Source of the DNA: Nothopassalora personata
Lineage: Eukaryota > Ascomycota > Dothideomycetes > Mycosphaerellales > Mycosphaerellaceae
Direction of reading: 5' to 3'
DNA: 64,000 nt
Assembly: GCA_033816765.1 (NCBI GenBank)
Contig: CM066295.1
Location: 558,001 to 622,000 of the forward strand
Under the pieces are notes generated by a model, which made no database searches, was not told the DNA's origin, and saw only the letters and a program-made list of their open reading frames with translations. This document shows positions 21,477 to 31,980 of this stretch, in pieces; the first letter of the stretch is position 1, and every line of letters starts with the position of its first letter. A program made the translations under genes and the position numbers.

Positions 21477-22103
21477 ATGCCTCCTCGTAAGCCCAACATC
21501 AAAGCCGAGCAGTTTCACGAGGCAGTAGTGCCAGCGACATGGCCGACCCCAGCCTTGGACAACACAAAACTCCGCATGTCGTACGCCATCGCTCGTGGAG
21601 AACAAGGCGTACTTACCTTTGAACCGTACAAAGGTATACTGTTACCCCACTGGCGCTTCAAGACCGTCCTCATAGCCCAGCGATCCTCCAAACCCCTCAA
21701 ATCAGCCTTCGACTATTACGTTCAAGCCGAGGACTTCGTCGGTGCGGACATGGCTCGCAAATTCATCCAAATGGGCATGACGCGTGCCAAAAGATACGCG
21801 AACCACAAAGGCGGCCGCAAGTACGATCGCACCGAACGCGAGGTCGGCAAAGACGGCGGTAGCAGAAAGGAACTGCCGAAGAGCACGGGACATGAGGGCA
21901 TGGAGGAAAAGTTGGCCGCCAGCGAAGTGTTCAAGAAAGTTTGGAGAAGTTGTACGAGCGATGCGGAGTACATCCGGCTGAAAGAGGTGTGGCAGAAAGA
22001 GAAGAAAGAGCATACCAACCTCGGCAAGAAAGGTTCCCAGGAAGAGGAAGACGACATCGATATTAAGACTGAGGCAAAAGAGGAAGACCTGGATGATGAT
22101 TGA
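21477..22103 (+). CDS. DUF4385 family protein
   Basis: Single exon, 208 residues, ATG at 21477. Residues about 30-115 carry the family's conserved features: a YAIARGEQGVL segment, a PHWRF segment, then DFVGADMARKFIQMG and RAKRYANHKGG. The DUF4385 family occurs in bacteria and fungi and its biochemical role is not known to me. The C-terminus is charged (Lys- and then Asp/Glu-rich) and probably disordered. No signal peptide or membrane helix. The match is by motif memory, but the conserved string is distinctive. Confidence 0.85.
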   Translation: MPPRKPNIKAEQFHEAVVPATWPTPALDNTKLRMSYAIARGEQGVLTFEPYKGILLPHWRFKTVLIAQRSSKPLKSAFDYYVQAEDFVGADMARKFIQMGMTRAKRYANHKGGRKYDRTEREVGKDGGSRKELPKSTGHEGMEEKLAASEVFKKVWRSCTSDAEYIRLKEVWQKEKKEHTNLGKKGSQEEEDDIDIKTEAKEEDLDDD

Positions 22104-22179
22104 CGCAGTGATACCCATAACAGAACGGCGCAAGATGCGCTGGTATACATGACCAGTGATTCTCAACAGTGGAATGCGA

Positions 22180-22974
22180 ATGCATCAATCGAACGATGGC
22201 TGTGATCAGGATGCATCGTCCTTTGTGTGCCATCGAAGCATGTACTTCCGAGGACCCTCATCCAGACCACAGCGCCGCGAAATTTGCGAGCTTGGGAGTA
22301 CGTCTGCTCCCATACAGGTCTAAGCTCTCTGGATTCAGAAAAGCACAGTGACTTTGGCGTCAAGGGGGACCAACGGAATACCAATCTTGGCCTCGGAGAA
22401 GATCTTGTCAAGGCACTGCCCGACCTTTCAGAAATCACTGACATTTTCAGTGCGCTCTTCTTCGCCGGCAAGCTTCCCTCGCGACAGAGTCGTCACAAGC
22501 TGGGCTCATCTGGACCCGGACCAGATGGGACTCATGAAATACCCGGATACGACCATGCAATGCCAGTCTATCCAAATCAATGCCGACCTTATTCCTTGCG
22601 CCCTCACGCGACAATGCGTACTCGAGGCACTGCTGCACGAGATGGTGCATGCCTTCCTGGTGTCCTTCTGTCTTGAGCCTCGGACGTGGAACGAGTGTCC
22701 AGACTCACACTTTTGCAGACGCCATTACGATGCGAACATTGGGCCTTGTCACCATGAAAGGGCATGGCAGTCTATCGCAAAAGCCATCGAAGATGCCTCG
22801 CTGGCTCTGCTTCGGTTCAGATGCGAGCTTGGTCGAGCGGAGGCCTTGATGTCCCACGTGAACGGGCAGGGAGCGGCCTTGCCTTGTGTTCGAGAGGCTG
22901 AGCGGCTGTATCCTTGGCTTATTGGAACGCAGCATCTGCGCTGCAGAGATGACGATCGGGTGTGCTTCCTATAG
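22180..22974 (+). pseudogene. SprT-like zinc metalloprotease, apparently frame-broken
   Basis: The 3' part (22480-22974) encodes a SprT-like domain: HEMVH zinc-binding helix near 22636-22650, a Cys-rich loop, and a later HHERAW segment that would supply a further zinc ligand. The upstream helix of the same domain (about 22425-22475, ITDIFSALFFAGKLPS) is in a different frame, shifted by one base at about 22480, and there is no intron-sized space between them. The 5' part (22180-22345) lies in yet another frame. SprT-like proteins act on DNA-protein crosslinks (Spartan) or are uncharacterised in fungi. Either two indels have disabled this copy, or the assembly has errors here. Confidence 0.65.
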
Positions 22975-23269
22975 AAGCATATCGAGATAGGCGAGTGAAT
23001 GATTGGGCCCCGTGGAAAGTTGACACGATGCACAGCAGGAGACGTGAGTCGATCTGAGGACTGAGACGCCAAAGGAGGCACGAACGTTGTGATGGGAGAT
23101 GGCTATATCTACAGGTGCCTCAGACGCCATTAAATGCAAGATTTCACAACCGCAACGCTTTTCCCTTACTCGTCACGCTTGTTCTCATCGGCCCACGCCA
23201 CTTAGACGGTCAGATTGAGCGCGTCGTGCAGCTGGATCGAGTCACTGCTTAATGCCTGCTACCCTTCAA

Positions 23270-24919
23270 CTATGCCTCAACGTCCGATAGCTCTGCGCTT
23301 TTCGCATCTTTCTCACTCTTCTCATCCACCACAGAATCCGCCTTCGAGCCCGGCGAGCTCGAGCGTACAGCATACTGCCGAGGCAGCTCAGGCTGAAGCG
23401 TGACCAGAGCTCGGCTTCCACCCTTGACGCTGTCACTCTCGAAGCCCTTCGCCCTCAGCACGCTGTTGGCAATGCGAGATGTATCACCATCATAGCACAA
23501 GCCCAACAACTTCCGGCCGGCAAACTGCGACTGTAAGAAGGACTGCTCGAACAACGACTCCAGCTCCCGCCATTGTTGGCTCAGCAGGTCTGGTGTGAAG
23601 AAAGGACTTGGCGAGTCAGCCGTTAGGCTTGCCAGCGGGATGTTCAGAGCGCCTGGGAAATGCCACGCTCTGTAGTCAGATTGACGGCGGAAGTCGATCA
23701 CCAGAGTCTGTGGCTCTATGCGGTCGAGCGCTTGAGTTGGCGTCAGTTCCCATGCCTCATCGTATCGGTACGAGTCGACTTGAGTTAGGTGCTCGTTGGT
23801 GATGGCTGGGAATGCTTCCGGGCCAAGTTTGTCGAAGTACTCTTGCATGTACTGATATGGTAGGTCACAGCAGAGGAAGACACAGTGTGCTAGACCGTCG
23901 ACTCCGGCAAGCTCGGGAAGTGTGTTGTTCTGCTTCTTTTGGTCGAGGAGATTGAAGAGACCTTTGAGATTGAAACCTGATGAAGGTCCGCATAAAAGTC
24001 CATTGCGGCAGAGTTGCAGGGAAAGCGAGAAAGAGTCGCGAGAGCCTACATGCTCGATGTGGTCGACTGCTTCCCGCCATGGAAACTCTACTGGTGCGAG
24101 AAGGGCGTACGATCGGGGACCTGGTACGCGATCACCAGGTGCGGTGCAGACACTATACCAGCAGTGTCAGCGCGGTCTGTCCTCGGAACAGGCTGGACGA
24201 AGCTCACCCAAGGCGAAACACTGAAGGCTTAGCTTCTTTGAAGTATGATCCAATTCCAGTCATCGTCCCTGATGTTCCCATTCCAGCGCAGATGACGTTG
24301 ATCTCGGGCAGCTGCCTCAAGATCTGAGGCCCTGTCCACTTGATATGAGACTGCCAGTTCGCGTCGTTCTCGTACTGATTGGGATTGACAATAGCCTCGG
24401 ACTCTTCGGCTTGGGCCCTAGCACTCTGGATACCACCTCGAGCGTCCAGCGGCTCTGGCTGCGAAGGACCACCGAAAAGTGTCAATCGAAGTCCGAAGAA
24501 CTGCATCAGCCGTAGCTTGGCCTGGCTAGTCTTGTTGCTGAGATATGCTCTTGTGTCATCGATGTTGTGGTAGACTCTTGCTGCGAGAGACATGGATATC
24601 ACTGTTGAGCCGGAGCTGTACTCCACGATGGTCTGAGTTGTATCAGGCTTGATCTCCTTTGCTAATAAGTTCATCGCTTTGCAAAAGTCAGTAAAATGTC
24701 ATCGTTGCCATTTGGGTCTGACTTACCTGGCATGCATTTGACATTGTTCGTTGGATGACAAGACATCATCTTGGCATATATGCGAACACCATCTGCATAG
24801 TACGGATTCAGATGGGGCGGCAGCTCAATCAGCGGAAGAGGCGGTGCGCAATCAGGGTCGAAGTATTTCTTCAATGAATCCGGTCCAGTGTAGACATTGT
24901 TCTCATTGACGTTGATCAT
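23270..24919 (-). CDS. Cysteine synthase-like PLP enzyme fused to a rhodanese domain
   Basis: Three exons on the minus strand (24727-24919, 24208-24676, 23270-24152) with canonical junctions sum to 514 residues. The ATG at 24919 is chosen because no ATG lies further upstream in frame. The N-terminal part is a fold-type II PLP enzyme: the NNVK segment near the first junction should carry the PLP lysine, SSGST resembles the SSGNT substrate loop, and GMGTSGTMTG is the glycine-rich phosphate-binding loop. The C-terminal 170 residues are a rhodanese domain with VIDFR, WHFPGALNIP and CYDGDTSR, whose Cys would be the active-site residue. A disordered acidic tail follows. Known fungal cysteine synthases make cysteine from O-acetylserine; linking this to persulfide/sulfane sulfur transfer is inference. 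Confidence 0.85.
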
Positions 24920-26282
24920 TTTGATTTGTTGCTTCTGCTCAACTGCTGGCGGCGTCAACGGTTGAGGTGTGTGGTGAAGTGAGGCATGATGAAGACGCAA
25001 GTTCAGGGCGACACGGCAACGATGATCGGACCGGCAAACCCCCCCCCCCGCCCCCCGATGCCACCCACAGTCTTATAGTGTGCTAAGACCTTGTCCGTTG
25101 CCTCTCGGGGGATGGAAGGGTGGGAGAATCTGGTTGGTGCTTCTTGGTCGGCGTCGTGCCACTTCTGGCAACCACTTCTGGCACCCACGGACTAGCCACG
25201 AAGCGTGGTGGACACGGCCGCTAGCGACTTCCACGGCGGTAAGACAATAGCCCATGCAGTCATGTCGACCCGGGCTGTAGTACACGTGTCCAGCACACTC
25301 ATCAAGGTCGTAACGATTTGCCTCGATGCGTCGTGTAAGTGGTACTGCCAACAGGGATCAGTGTTTGGCTTGCCACATGCAGGCAGTCGACCATTCGTGC
25401 GCCGGTGAGGGATGTCGTCTTGCCGAGCATTGACGTGCATGGCGTCGGCATCTGTATGCATGCAGGTCAGAGAAAATGTATCCAGTTGTTGTCCATCAAG
25501 GACTCGCGAGTTAGTTCGATCCTGGATGGTCGACCTTGGTGAGCAAGTTTGAGAGCTTTTTCTGTTTAAGTCCTACTCGTCAAACCCTGCTGACACACGA
25601 CTTTTGATCGAGATGCAGGGACGGCGCGCATGTAGCCAGTTGTAGCGTGGGTTTCCGAGGCTATGGGCAGCACCCCATTGTTGACTGCCGGCAGCCCCCC
25701 ATCTTAGTCATCAATCAAAATTTGATTGGCCCTCTAGCACTCCAAAATGCGCGTGCCCGCCCAGCAGGGCTGATATCATCTATCTTTCCTTCAGCCGCAG
25801 CAAATTTGGAAGGCGCCTACGGTAGGAGGGGCCCCTGGAGGGAGGGAGGACCTAAGTGCAGCGGAGGGCTGGGGCTGGGTATTCACCATTTGATGGGATT
25901 TGATTGATTAGTCAGATTGGGGGCTGCCTGTAGTCGAACATGGGGGCCCCCCCCCATAGATTTTCCGGCATTCATGATGATGTTGTTGTATGGCGGAAGC
26001 GTTAATGGTATGGCTGGGCGACACCAAGTGGGAAGCTGTCGCCGATCTTGAGCGATTATGCTTTGTCCAAGCATCGCGCGAGACTGAGAGCTATGGGGCT
26101 AAGCGCAAGCTGTGGATTACACCATGGTGCCATACCATCAGTGCTCTAGTTGTCACGTTGCAGGAACCTTGACCGCCTTCATCGATGTGCCTCCTGCGTA
26201 ACATAAGTCCGGCCGCCGTACTTATTGCGTGACTCAAACATCTCACGACAAACGATATTCGCAAAGAGACAGTAATCTTGGA
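24920..26282. other. Intergenic region between divergent sulfur-enzyme and transporter genes
   Basis: About 1.36 kb between start codons, so it holds both promoters. It contains a C-rich homopolymer tract near 25037-25055 and a shorter one near 25945. No coding domain or RNA recognised. Confidence 0.5.
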
Positions 26283-28259
26283 ATGGCGACCGACGTCCGG
26301 CTCGAAGAGGGGGAGGCAAAAGATGTGCGAACATCAGAGGTCAGCAGTGAAGACGGGAGCCCACCGAAGCATCAGTTCAATGAACAGACGAACTACGTGC
26401 CGAAGTCCACGATCATCACAGTAGGTCAGTGCCAAAGGATCGTATCTTGAGTACTGACGACTCCCTCAGATATTCCTGGCTTGCGCAAGCGTCGACCTGC
26501 TTGCACTTATGGACCAGACAACATTGGCTGCCAGTCTGACCATTGTCAGCAATGCGCTGCACGCCGGTGACGAGCAGGCGTGGATATCAAGCGGATACTT
26601 TGTGTATGCATGATCATTTCCAGCGATCGCGCGCTGTGGCCTCGCTGACACGATGCCCAGAACTTCGACATCTTGTCAACTGCTGTATGGACGCCTTTCA
26701 GACATCTGGTCCAGGAAGGTGATCCTGCTCATAGGATTGGCGATGTTCTTCTTCGGATCTTTGGCATCGTCACTTGCTCAGACTTCGATGCAGCTCATCA
26801 TTTTCCGTGCGTTGACCGGTGTTGCTGGTGGTGGCCTGATGACGATAGCGCAGATGATTGTGAGTGATGTTGTGCCACTGAGAGAGCGTGGCAAGTATCA
26901 AGGCATTCTGGTGAGTCTTTCTTTCGCAAGACTTCGGATACATGCTGAGCTGTGCAGGGATCTGTCGTCGCACTTGCCAACGGCATAGGTCCTATCATTG
27001 GCGGTGCGTTGGCATCATCATCGCCGAATGGCTGGAGGTGGATCTTCAGATTGAATTTGCCGTTGACTGTCCTGACGACATGCTGCGCGATCTGGCTGAT
27101 GCCGTTGAAGAAGGTTCAGGGTGACTGGAAGATGTGAGCATACCTTGGCGTTACTTGCGGACGACACTGACAATGGTCAGCAAATTGAAAGCGATCGACT
27201 TCTTTGGTGCTCTGCTTGCCCTTGGTGGCACAATAGTGCTTGTCATGGGCTTGACATGGGGAGGCGCTGAACATCCGTGGAAGTCGGCAGCTGTTATTGT
27301 GACTCTCGTTGTAGGATTTTGCGTTTCAGTGGCGTTCGTGCTCTGGCAGTGGAAGGGCCCGAGGTATCCTCTTGTACCTTGTAAGTCGAGGCAGCCAAAC
27401 CTGGAGCCAATACTGATCTAACTTAACAGTGCATATCTTCAAGAGACGGATCGTGAACGGCGCATGTCTGACTATGGCCATCAACGGGTGGAACTTCCTG
27501 GTCCAGACCTACTACATTCCCTCTTTCTATCAAATCGCGTACGACTATTCAGCGATCAAGTCTGCGTCGTTACTGCTGCCGATTACGCTGCTTCAGAGTA
27601 TGTATTTCGAAATTCCTTCGGCGAACACCAGACTGACATGTCCAGCCGCCTTCAGCACTTTGTCCGGCTTGGTGGTTCACTGGACCGGTCGGTACCGTGA
27701 AGCCATATTGTTTGGGTGGGTCTGCTGGGCCGTTGGGCTGGGCCTCTACTCGACACTGAATGAGCGTTCTGAGCTCGGGAAGCAAGTTGGTTACGGGATC
27801 CTGACCGGAGTAGGATGTGGCTGCACACTACAACCATCTCTGATCGCTGTGCAAGCTGGTGTGAACAGGCGAGACATGGCCGTTGTGACGTCTTTCCGAA
27901 ACTTTGCCAGAAACTTTGGAGGGACTATCGGACTCGCAGTGGCGGGTTCCATACTGAATAACCTGGTCAGGTCGGCTGTTAGATCCCTCGGTATCAACGG
28001 CGATGATGCCAATGACATCTTGAAGTCACCACAGGCATATTTGTCCAACCATTCATCCTCGGAGGCAGACCAAATCCGCGCGGCCATCTTGCCAGCATAC
28101 AGGAAGGGGTTTCGAATCATCTTCCTCATCGGCTCCGCATTGGCAGCACTGGCATTTGTGCTTGCATGGTTCCTCATGCCTCAGGTCGAGCTTGACAGAC
28201 CGGACGATCAGAAGCTGAAAGAAGAGGGCAAGAAGTGGCGGGAAGGTGCCAAAAGGTAG
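26283..28259 (+). CDS. MFS drug/metabolite exporter (DHA2-like, 14-helix type)
   Basis: Starts at ATG 26283 and is split by several short introns (first donor at about 26423, others near 26600, 26910, 27130, 27380 and 27600). The N-terminus is acidic and cytosolic. The first membrane segment contains the ALMDQTTLAASL pattern. Motif A follows as GRLSDIWSRK, motif B-like RALTGVAGGG, and motif C-like ANGIGPIIGG, which marks antiporters. The C-terminal half gives further helices and ends in a charged tail; the stop is at 28257-28259. Such proteins export toxic compounds or secondary metabolites by proton antiport at the plasma membrane. The substrate is unknown. Neighbouring oxidative enzymes make a metabolite-export role plausible. 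Confidence 0.88.
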
Positions 28260-28835
28260 TCCACCAAGGTGTGGTGATAGAGTTAGATCTTGACGAGTGT
28301 GTCGCGGCAGACGCGCCACGATGAGGCAGTAACCGCAATGCCGAAAATTTCTCTTTCCGTCTCACCCCTGCGCTTCGCGCGTTTGTGGCATCTGTTGCTG
28401 GCATGTCCACCGATGCCGTAGACGATCTCATATGTCAAGCATTGTGGCGCGTTGGGTGGGAGCCTTGGGATGCAAGCCTGGAGGTCGTGACAGCCATCGA
28501 CGAAATCGAGTCCAAGGCATTGTGGGCTTCGTGATAGGCAGAATCAGTCTGATGAGTCCTCGTGCGAGTGATGGCTCGAAGTTTAGGACGTGGGAGGTAG
28601 GAGAAAGAAATCGCGCGGACGCGTTACGAGAAATTCTGATCGACTACGGCGTACCATAACGACTAATATCTCTGCAAGTAACAGCAGTAGCATCCGAGGT
28701 TCACAACCGCGACTCCAAGCTGAGAACAACATCTTCATCATGGACCAAACCTGCCGTTTGTATCGAGGTTGGTATTACTACCTCCCATTGAGACTAATAC
28801 TTGGAACATTCGATCTTCCAGATATTGTGTAGAAT
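28260..28835. other. Intergenic, nothing recognised
   Basis: Between the transporter stop and the isomerase-like start. A 75-codon frame at 28432-28659 has no domain or splice support. Confidence 0.45.
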
Positions 28836-29880
28836 ATGGCAGACGAAAGACAGTACCAATTTCCAGGTCTGCGTACCCCGTTCCCGGCGCCTCTCGTTGC
28901 ACATGTAGAGCTGAATCGTCCGAATAAGTACAATGCGTTCAACGATGAGTAGGCACTGCCGTCCACTATCTCACTGTCAACATCCTTTGACAAAGGTCGC
29001 AGCGTCAGCCACAGCCTAGCAAAATACTTCGACCGACTGTCCACAGATGAGAATGTTCGGTGTATCCTGCTATCAGGCGTAGGAGAGCACTTCTCAGCAG
29101 GCCTTGACGTAGGATCGCCTCTCACTCACACAGCCCTCAGCAAGCTCATGAAGAAATCCAGGTCACATCCGCCTCCTGATCCGGCCCGGTCTCCCAACCC
29201 AATAAAGACGACGACCTCGCCCACCGAACCTGGAAAGTCCGCCGCCACGTCTACGACTATCAGAACGGCATCGATGCAGTGGAGCGATGTGAGAAGCGTA
29301 AGTCAACAGGTTCAGCGATCCTGCTCGATCGCAAAGTCACGGACAGATAGTGCTCCTGTCACCGAACCGTGCTGACGAAGCCAAAGCTGTCATCATCCTC
29401 TGCTACGGTGTAGTCTACGGCGCCGCCATCGACCTCGCCCTAGCCACAGACATCCGGCACTGCTCCAGCGATGCCCGCTTCTCCATCAAAGAAGTCGACG
29501 TAGGGCTCGCCGCAGACGTTGGTACTTTGTCACGCCTCCCGAAGATAGGGGTGAGTCACTCATGGGCGAAAGAAGTCGTTTACACCGCGCGGGTGTTTAG
29601 GGCTGAGGAAGCGGGGCGCGTGGGGTTTGTAAGTAAGGTCGTTGAGGATAAAGGGAAGTTGATCGAGGAGGGCTTGGAGCTAGCGAGAGAAATTTGTGAA
29701 AAGAGTCCCGTGGCGGTGCACAGTAGTAAGGCATTGTTCGACTTCAGCAGAGATCGGAGTGTGCAGGATGGACTGTTGTATACGACGGCCTGGAATGCGG
29801 CGATGGTGCAAAGTGAAGATGTTACAAAGGCGATGATGAGTGGGTTGAAGAAGACGAAGTCGACGTTTGCGAAATTGTAG
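28836..29880 (+). CDS. Peroxisomal dienoyl-CoA isomerase-like enoyl-CoA hydratase family protein
   Basis: The reading starts at ATG 28836 with the crotonase fold entry LNRPNKYNAFND. A first intron opens at about 28947; ILLSG-GEHFSAGLD follows in the next exon. The last exon (from about 29382) has GVVYGAAIDLALATD and KEVDVGLAADVGTL, the pattern of delta(3,5)-delta(2,4)-dienoyl-CoA isomerases (ECH1), with the acidic residues expected at the active site. The protein ends in AKL, a good PTS1 peroxisomal signal. Role: isomerising double bonds in unsaturated fatty acyl-CoA during beta-oxidation. One concern: between about 29120 and 29215 the frame moves by one base without a clear intron, so a splice site is missed or there is an indel. 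Confidence 0.8.
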
Positions 29881-29923
29881 CGTAGCGTGCATGGCAATTT
29901 TTACCAATCCCTGATGGCAGCTC

Positions 29924-31040
29924 TTACTTCTCCTCCTCATCTTCCCAGAAGACCATGCACCTGATCTCAATACTCTCCCTCGCGGGTCCTTCATCGTCGG
30001 GCGTGACGATAGCGCTATGTGGTGCGCGCCTCGCTCGTCCATCCTGCTTCGAGTCGAAGCACTTGATCAACAATGCCTCGTCAGGCGTGAGGCGCTTCGG
30101 CCAGTACCATTTGTGCTCGGGGTTGTAGATCGGGTACCATAGTTGCGTATCAAATTCTATTACTCCGCCATCCTTGGGACGTTTGATGCGGAGGTTGATG
30201 GCTTTGAGGTCAGAGTCCAGGACGGTGCTGGCGTCACAAACCGCCAAAGGTTCGCGGTTGACGGGTTTGATCGGGTGCCATATGTTGATGATCTAAGGTA
30301 AATTGATGTTAGTCTAACAGTCTTCAGAAGGGAGACAGGAGCCAATGGCGATCCAAATCTGTCTCAAGGATCGGTGAATGGCTACAGTACTGTGACCTTG
30401 CTTACGGCCCAGCGTGTGTTGGCTTTATATGCGATTGTGCCGTTCTCGATCTGACTGTCGAGGACCCACTGCGCGCCGGTGTAGGACTGATCTGGTATAC
30501 GGGCGTTAAAACAAGAGGGTGTCATGAGCGGGAATGAGAGTTTCGCACCGACATGAGCGGCCATTGCGGGATGCTGCAACCTGACTTCGGCCTCATCTGG
30601 GAGGTCTTTGATTGTATCCATGGCCTTTTGAGTGGAATCGCGTCGGACAATGTGGTTGATGATGTGCACCTTGGTGGCGCCTACGCTGAGTTTAATGTCA
30701 ATCAGTGATGTAGAAGTCAAGGTCGTTGTTTCACGGCTCACGTGTTCTTGATCAGCGCCTCAGCTTCTGGATACACACTCTGCTTGATTCTTTCATCGTC
30801 ATCGTAGGCCTTCTCCACGGTTGGAAAAGGTACGACTTGAAAGCCGTTCTTGTCGACTTCAAATTCATCTTCATGGCCACGGAGGTCAATCACTTGCACT
30901 GTGCGCGAGTCCCGTTTCCATCGCCTGCTACCGGCAGTGCCTGGGTAGATGACGGGGCGTGGTTGACCCTCCGGAGGCTCAAGCCAGTAATTGATTTCAG
31001 CCGCGATGACGCCCGCGGGAGGATCGGTAGAGTGTGGCAT
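29924..31040 (-). CDS. CmcJ/AsaB (GA4 desaturase-like) family oxidoreductase
   Basis: Three exons (30742-31040, 30406-30685, 29924-30292) with clean junctions sum to 315 residues. The ATG at 31040 is the first in frame. The N-terminal half carries a YWLEPPEGQPR segment; the last exon starts INIWHPIKPVNREPLAVCD, typical of this family, and continues with NPEHKWYWPKRLTPDEALLIKCFDS, then RRAPHSA and RESIEIRCMVFW. Family members include hydroxylase/desaturases of fungal metabolite clusters (AsaB; CTB9 of cercosporin) and relatives of a cephamycin methoxylation protein. They are usually discussed as 2-oxoglutarate/iron-type enzymes. Substrate here unknown. It converges with the isomerase-like gene, only 43 bp between stops. 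Confidence 0.88.
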
Positions 31041-31980
31041 GATGTCTGTGTTTTTGTTCAATGTGGTGTTGTCATCGGGAGAGGACGAAGTTGACGATAA
31101 TGTGAAGACGATCTGCCAGCTTTTTGTAGCACTTCCTTCTGCGCGCTATGCGAGGTGCGACGTTGCGTCGGCACATGAGCGAATGTAGCAACAGAGAAGT
31201 ACCTTTGGTCGGACGGCTCGTGCCTTGTCAAACGTAAATTTGCCCTATAGTCAGTCTTAAGCTGACATTCCGCGCTATTACCACGATCGACCTATGTCAA
31301 GAGACCCAAAAGCATGCTGTACGAGCACAGGAGTGGAAAGCATCCCCAATCCCCTGGTCTTTCACTGTAACTTGTGTAGTGTCCCCTCGCTGAATCTGCT
31401 TATGGAATGGTCATCACATTTTCAAGGCCGTACGTCAGCGCGACCGTTTGAACAAATGTGCTATTAAAGTCGACATTGCCACCTTCTCCCAGCTCATGCA
31501 GCTCGACAATACTTGATAATGATGTGTTCGGAGCCCATCAGATAGGTTATATAAGGATATATAGGTGCTTCTTGCTTATCAGCGCAGATATCGATTGGTA
31601 GTTCTATGTAGAACTACATAGGACTACAGACGGAGCCAGGTCCTTGGTCGTCTCTCCAACTGCGGGCGTTGTCGCTTAGGGTCACCTTGGCTGATGATGG
31701 CAGCCGTTTAAGCTGAAGACCTGACCTTGGTCAGCATGGACAAACATGAGCTCTGTCGCGTTCATCAGTCACTGCGCGCTCTGCCTCCTCCGAGAGCTCC
31801 TGCGTCCTTTCCGCGCTGGGCGGCCCAGCGGATCGATGACCAAGTTGGAGGAGACAGCTGCATACATTCGGTCGGGGCCGCCGCCTCAGGTTTGAGCATC
31901 TCCGAGGAGGGCGGGAAATATGCTATGAGAATTGCCTGATCACACCGGGCTAAAGCGATTGATGCGTCGTACCGTTCGCC
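31041..31980. other. Divergent promoter region of the oxygenase and the zinc-cluster regulator
   Basis: About 0.94 kb. Contains AT-rich TATATAA-like sequence near 31545-31565 and the inverted repeat described separately. No coding domain. Both flanking start codons point away from it, so it likely carries both promoters. Confidence 0.5.
31598..31627. promoter_or_regulatory. 14-bp inverted repeat, one mismatch, 2-bp spacer
   Basis: Arms GTAGTTCTATGTAG and CTACATAGGACTAC pair at 13 of 14 positions around a central AA. It lies about 350 bp upstream of the regulator's start codon and about 560 bp from the divergent oxygenase start. It may be a dimeric protein-binding site or a cruciform-prone sequence; no known factor is assigned. 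Confidence 0.5.

Noticed and set aside
25037..25055. C-rich tract as a regulatory element
   Set aside because: A bare homopolymer-like tract with no further signal; more likely simple sequence.
28432..28659. 75-codon frame between the transporter and the isomerase-like gene
   Set aside because: No domain, no splice context, and composition like flanking non-coding DNA.
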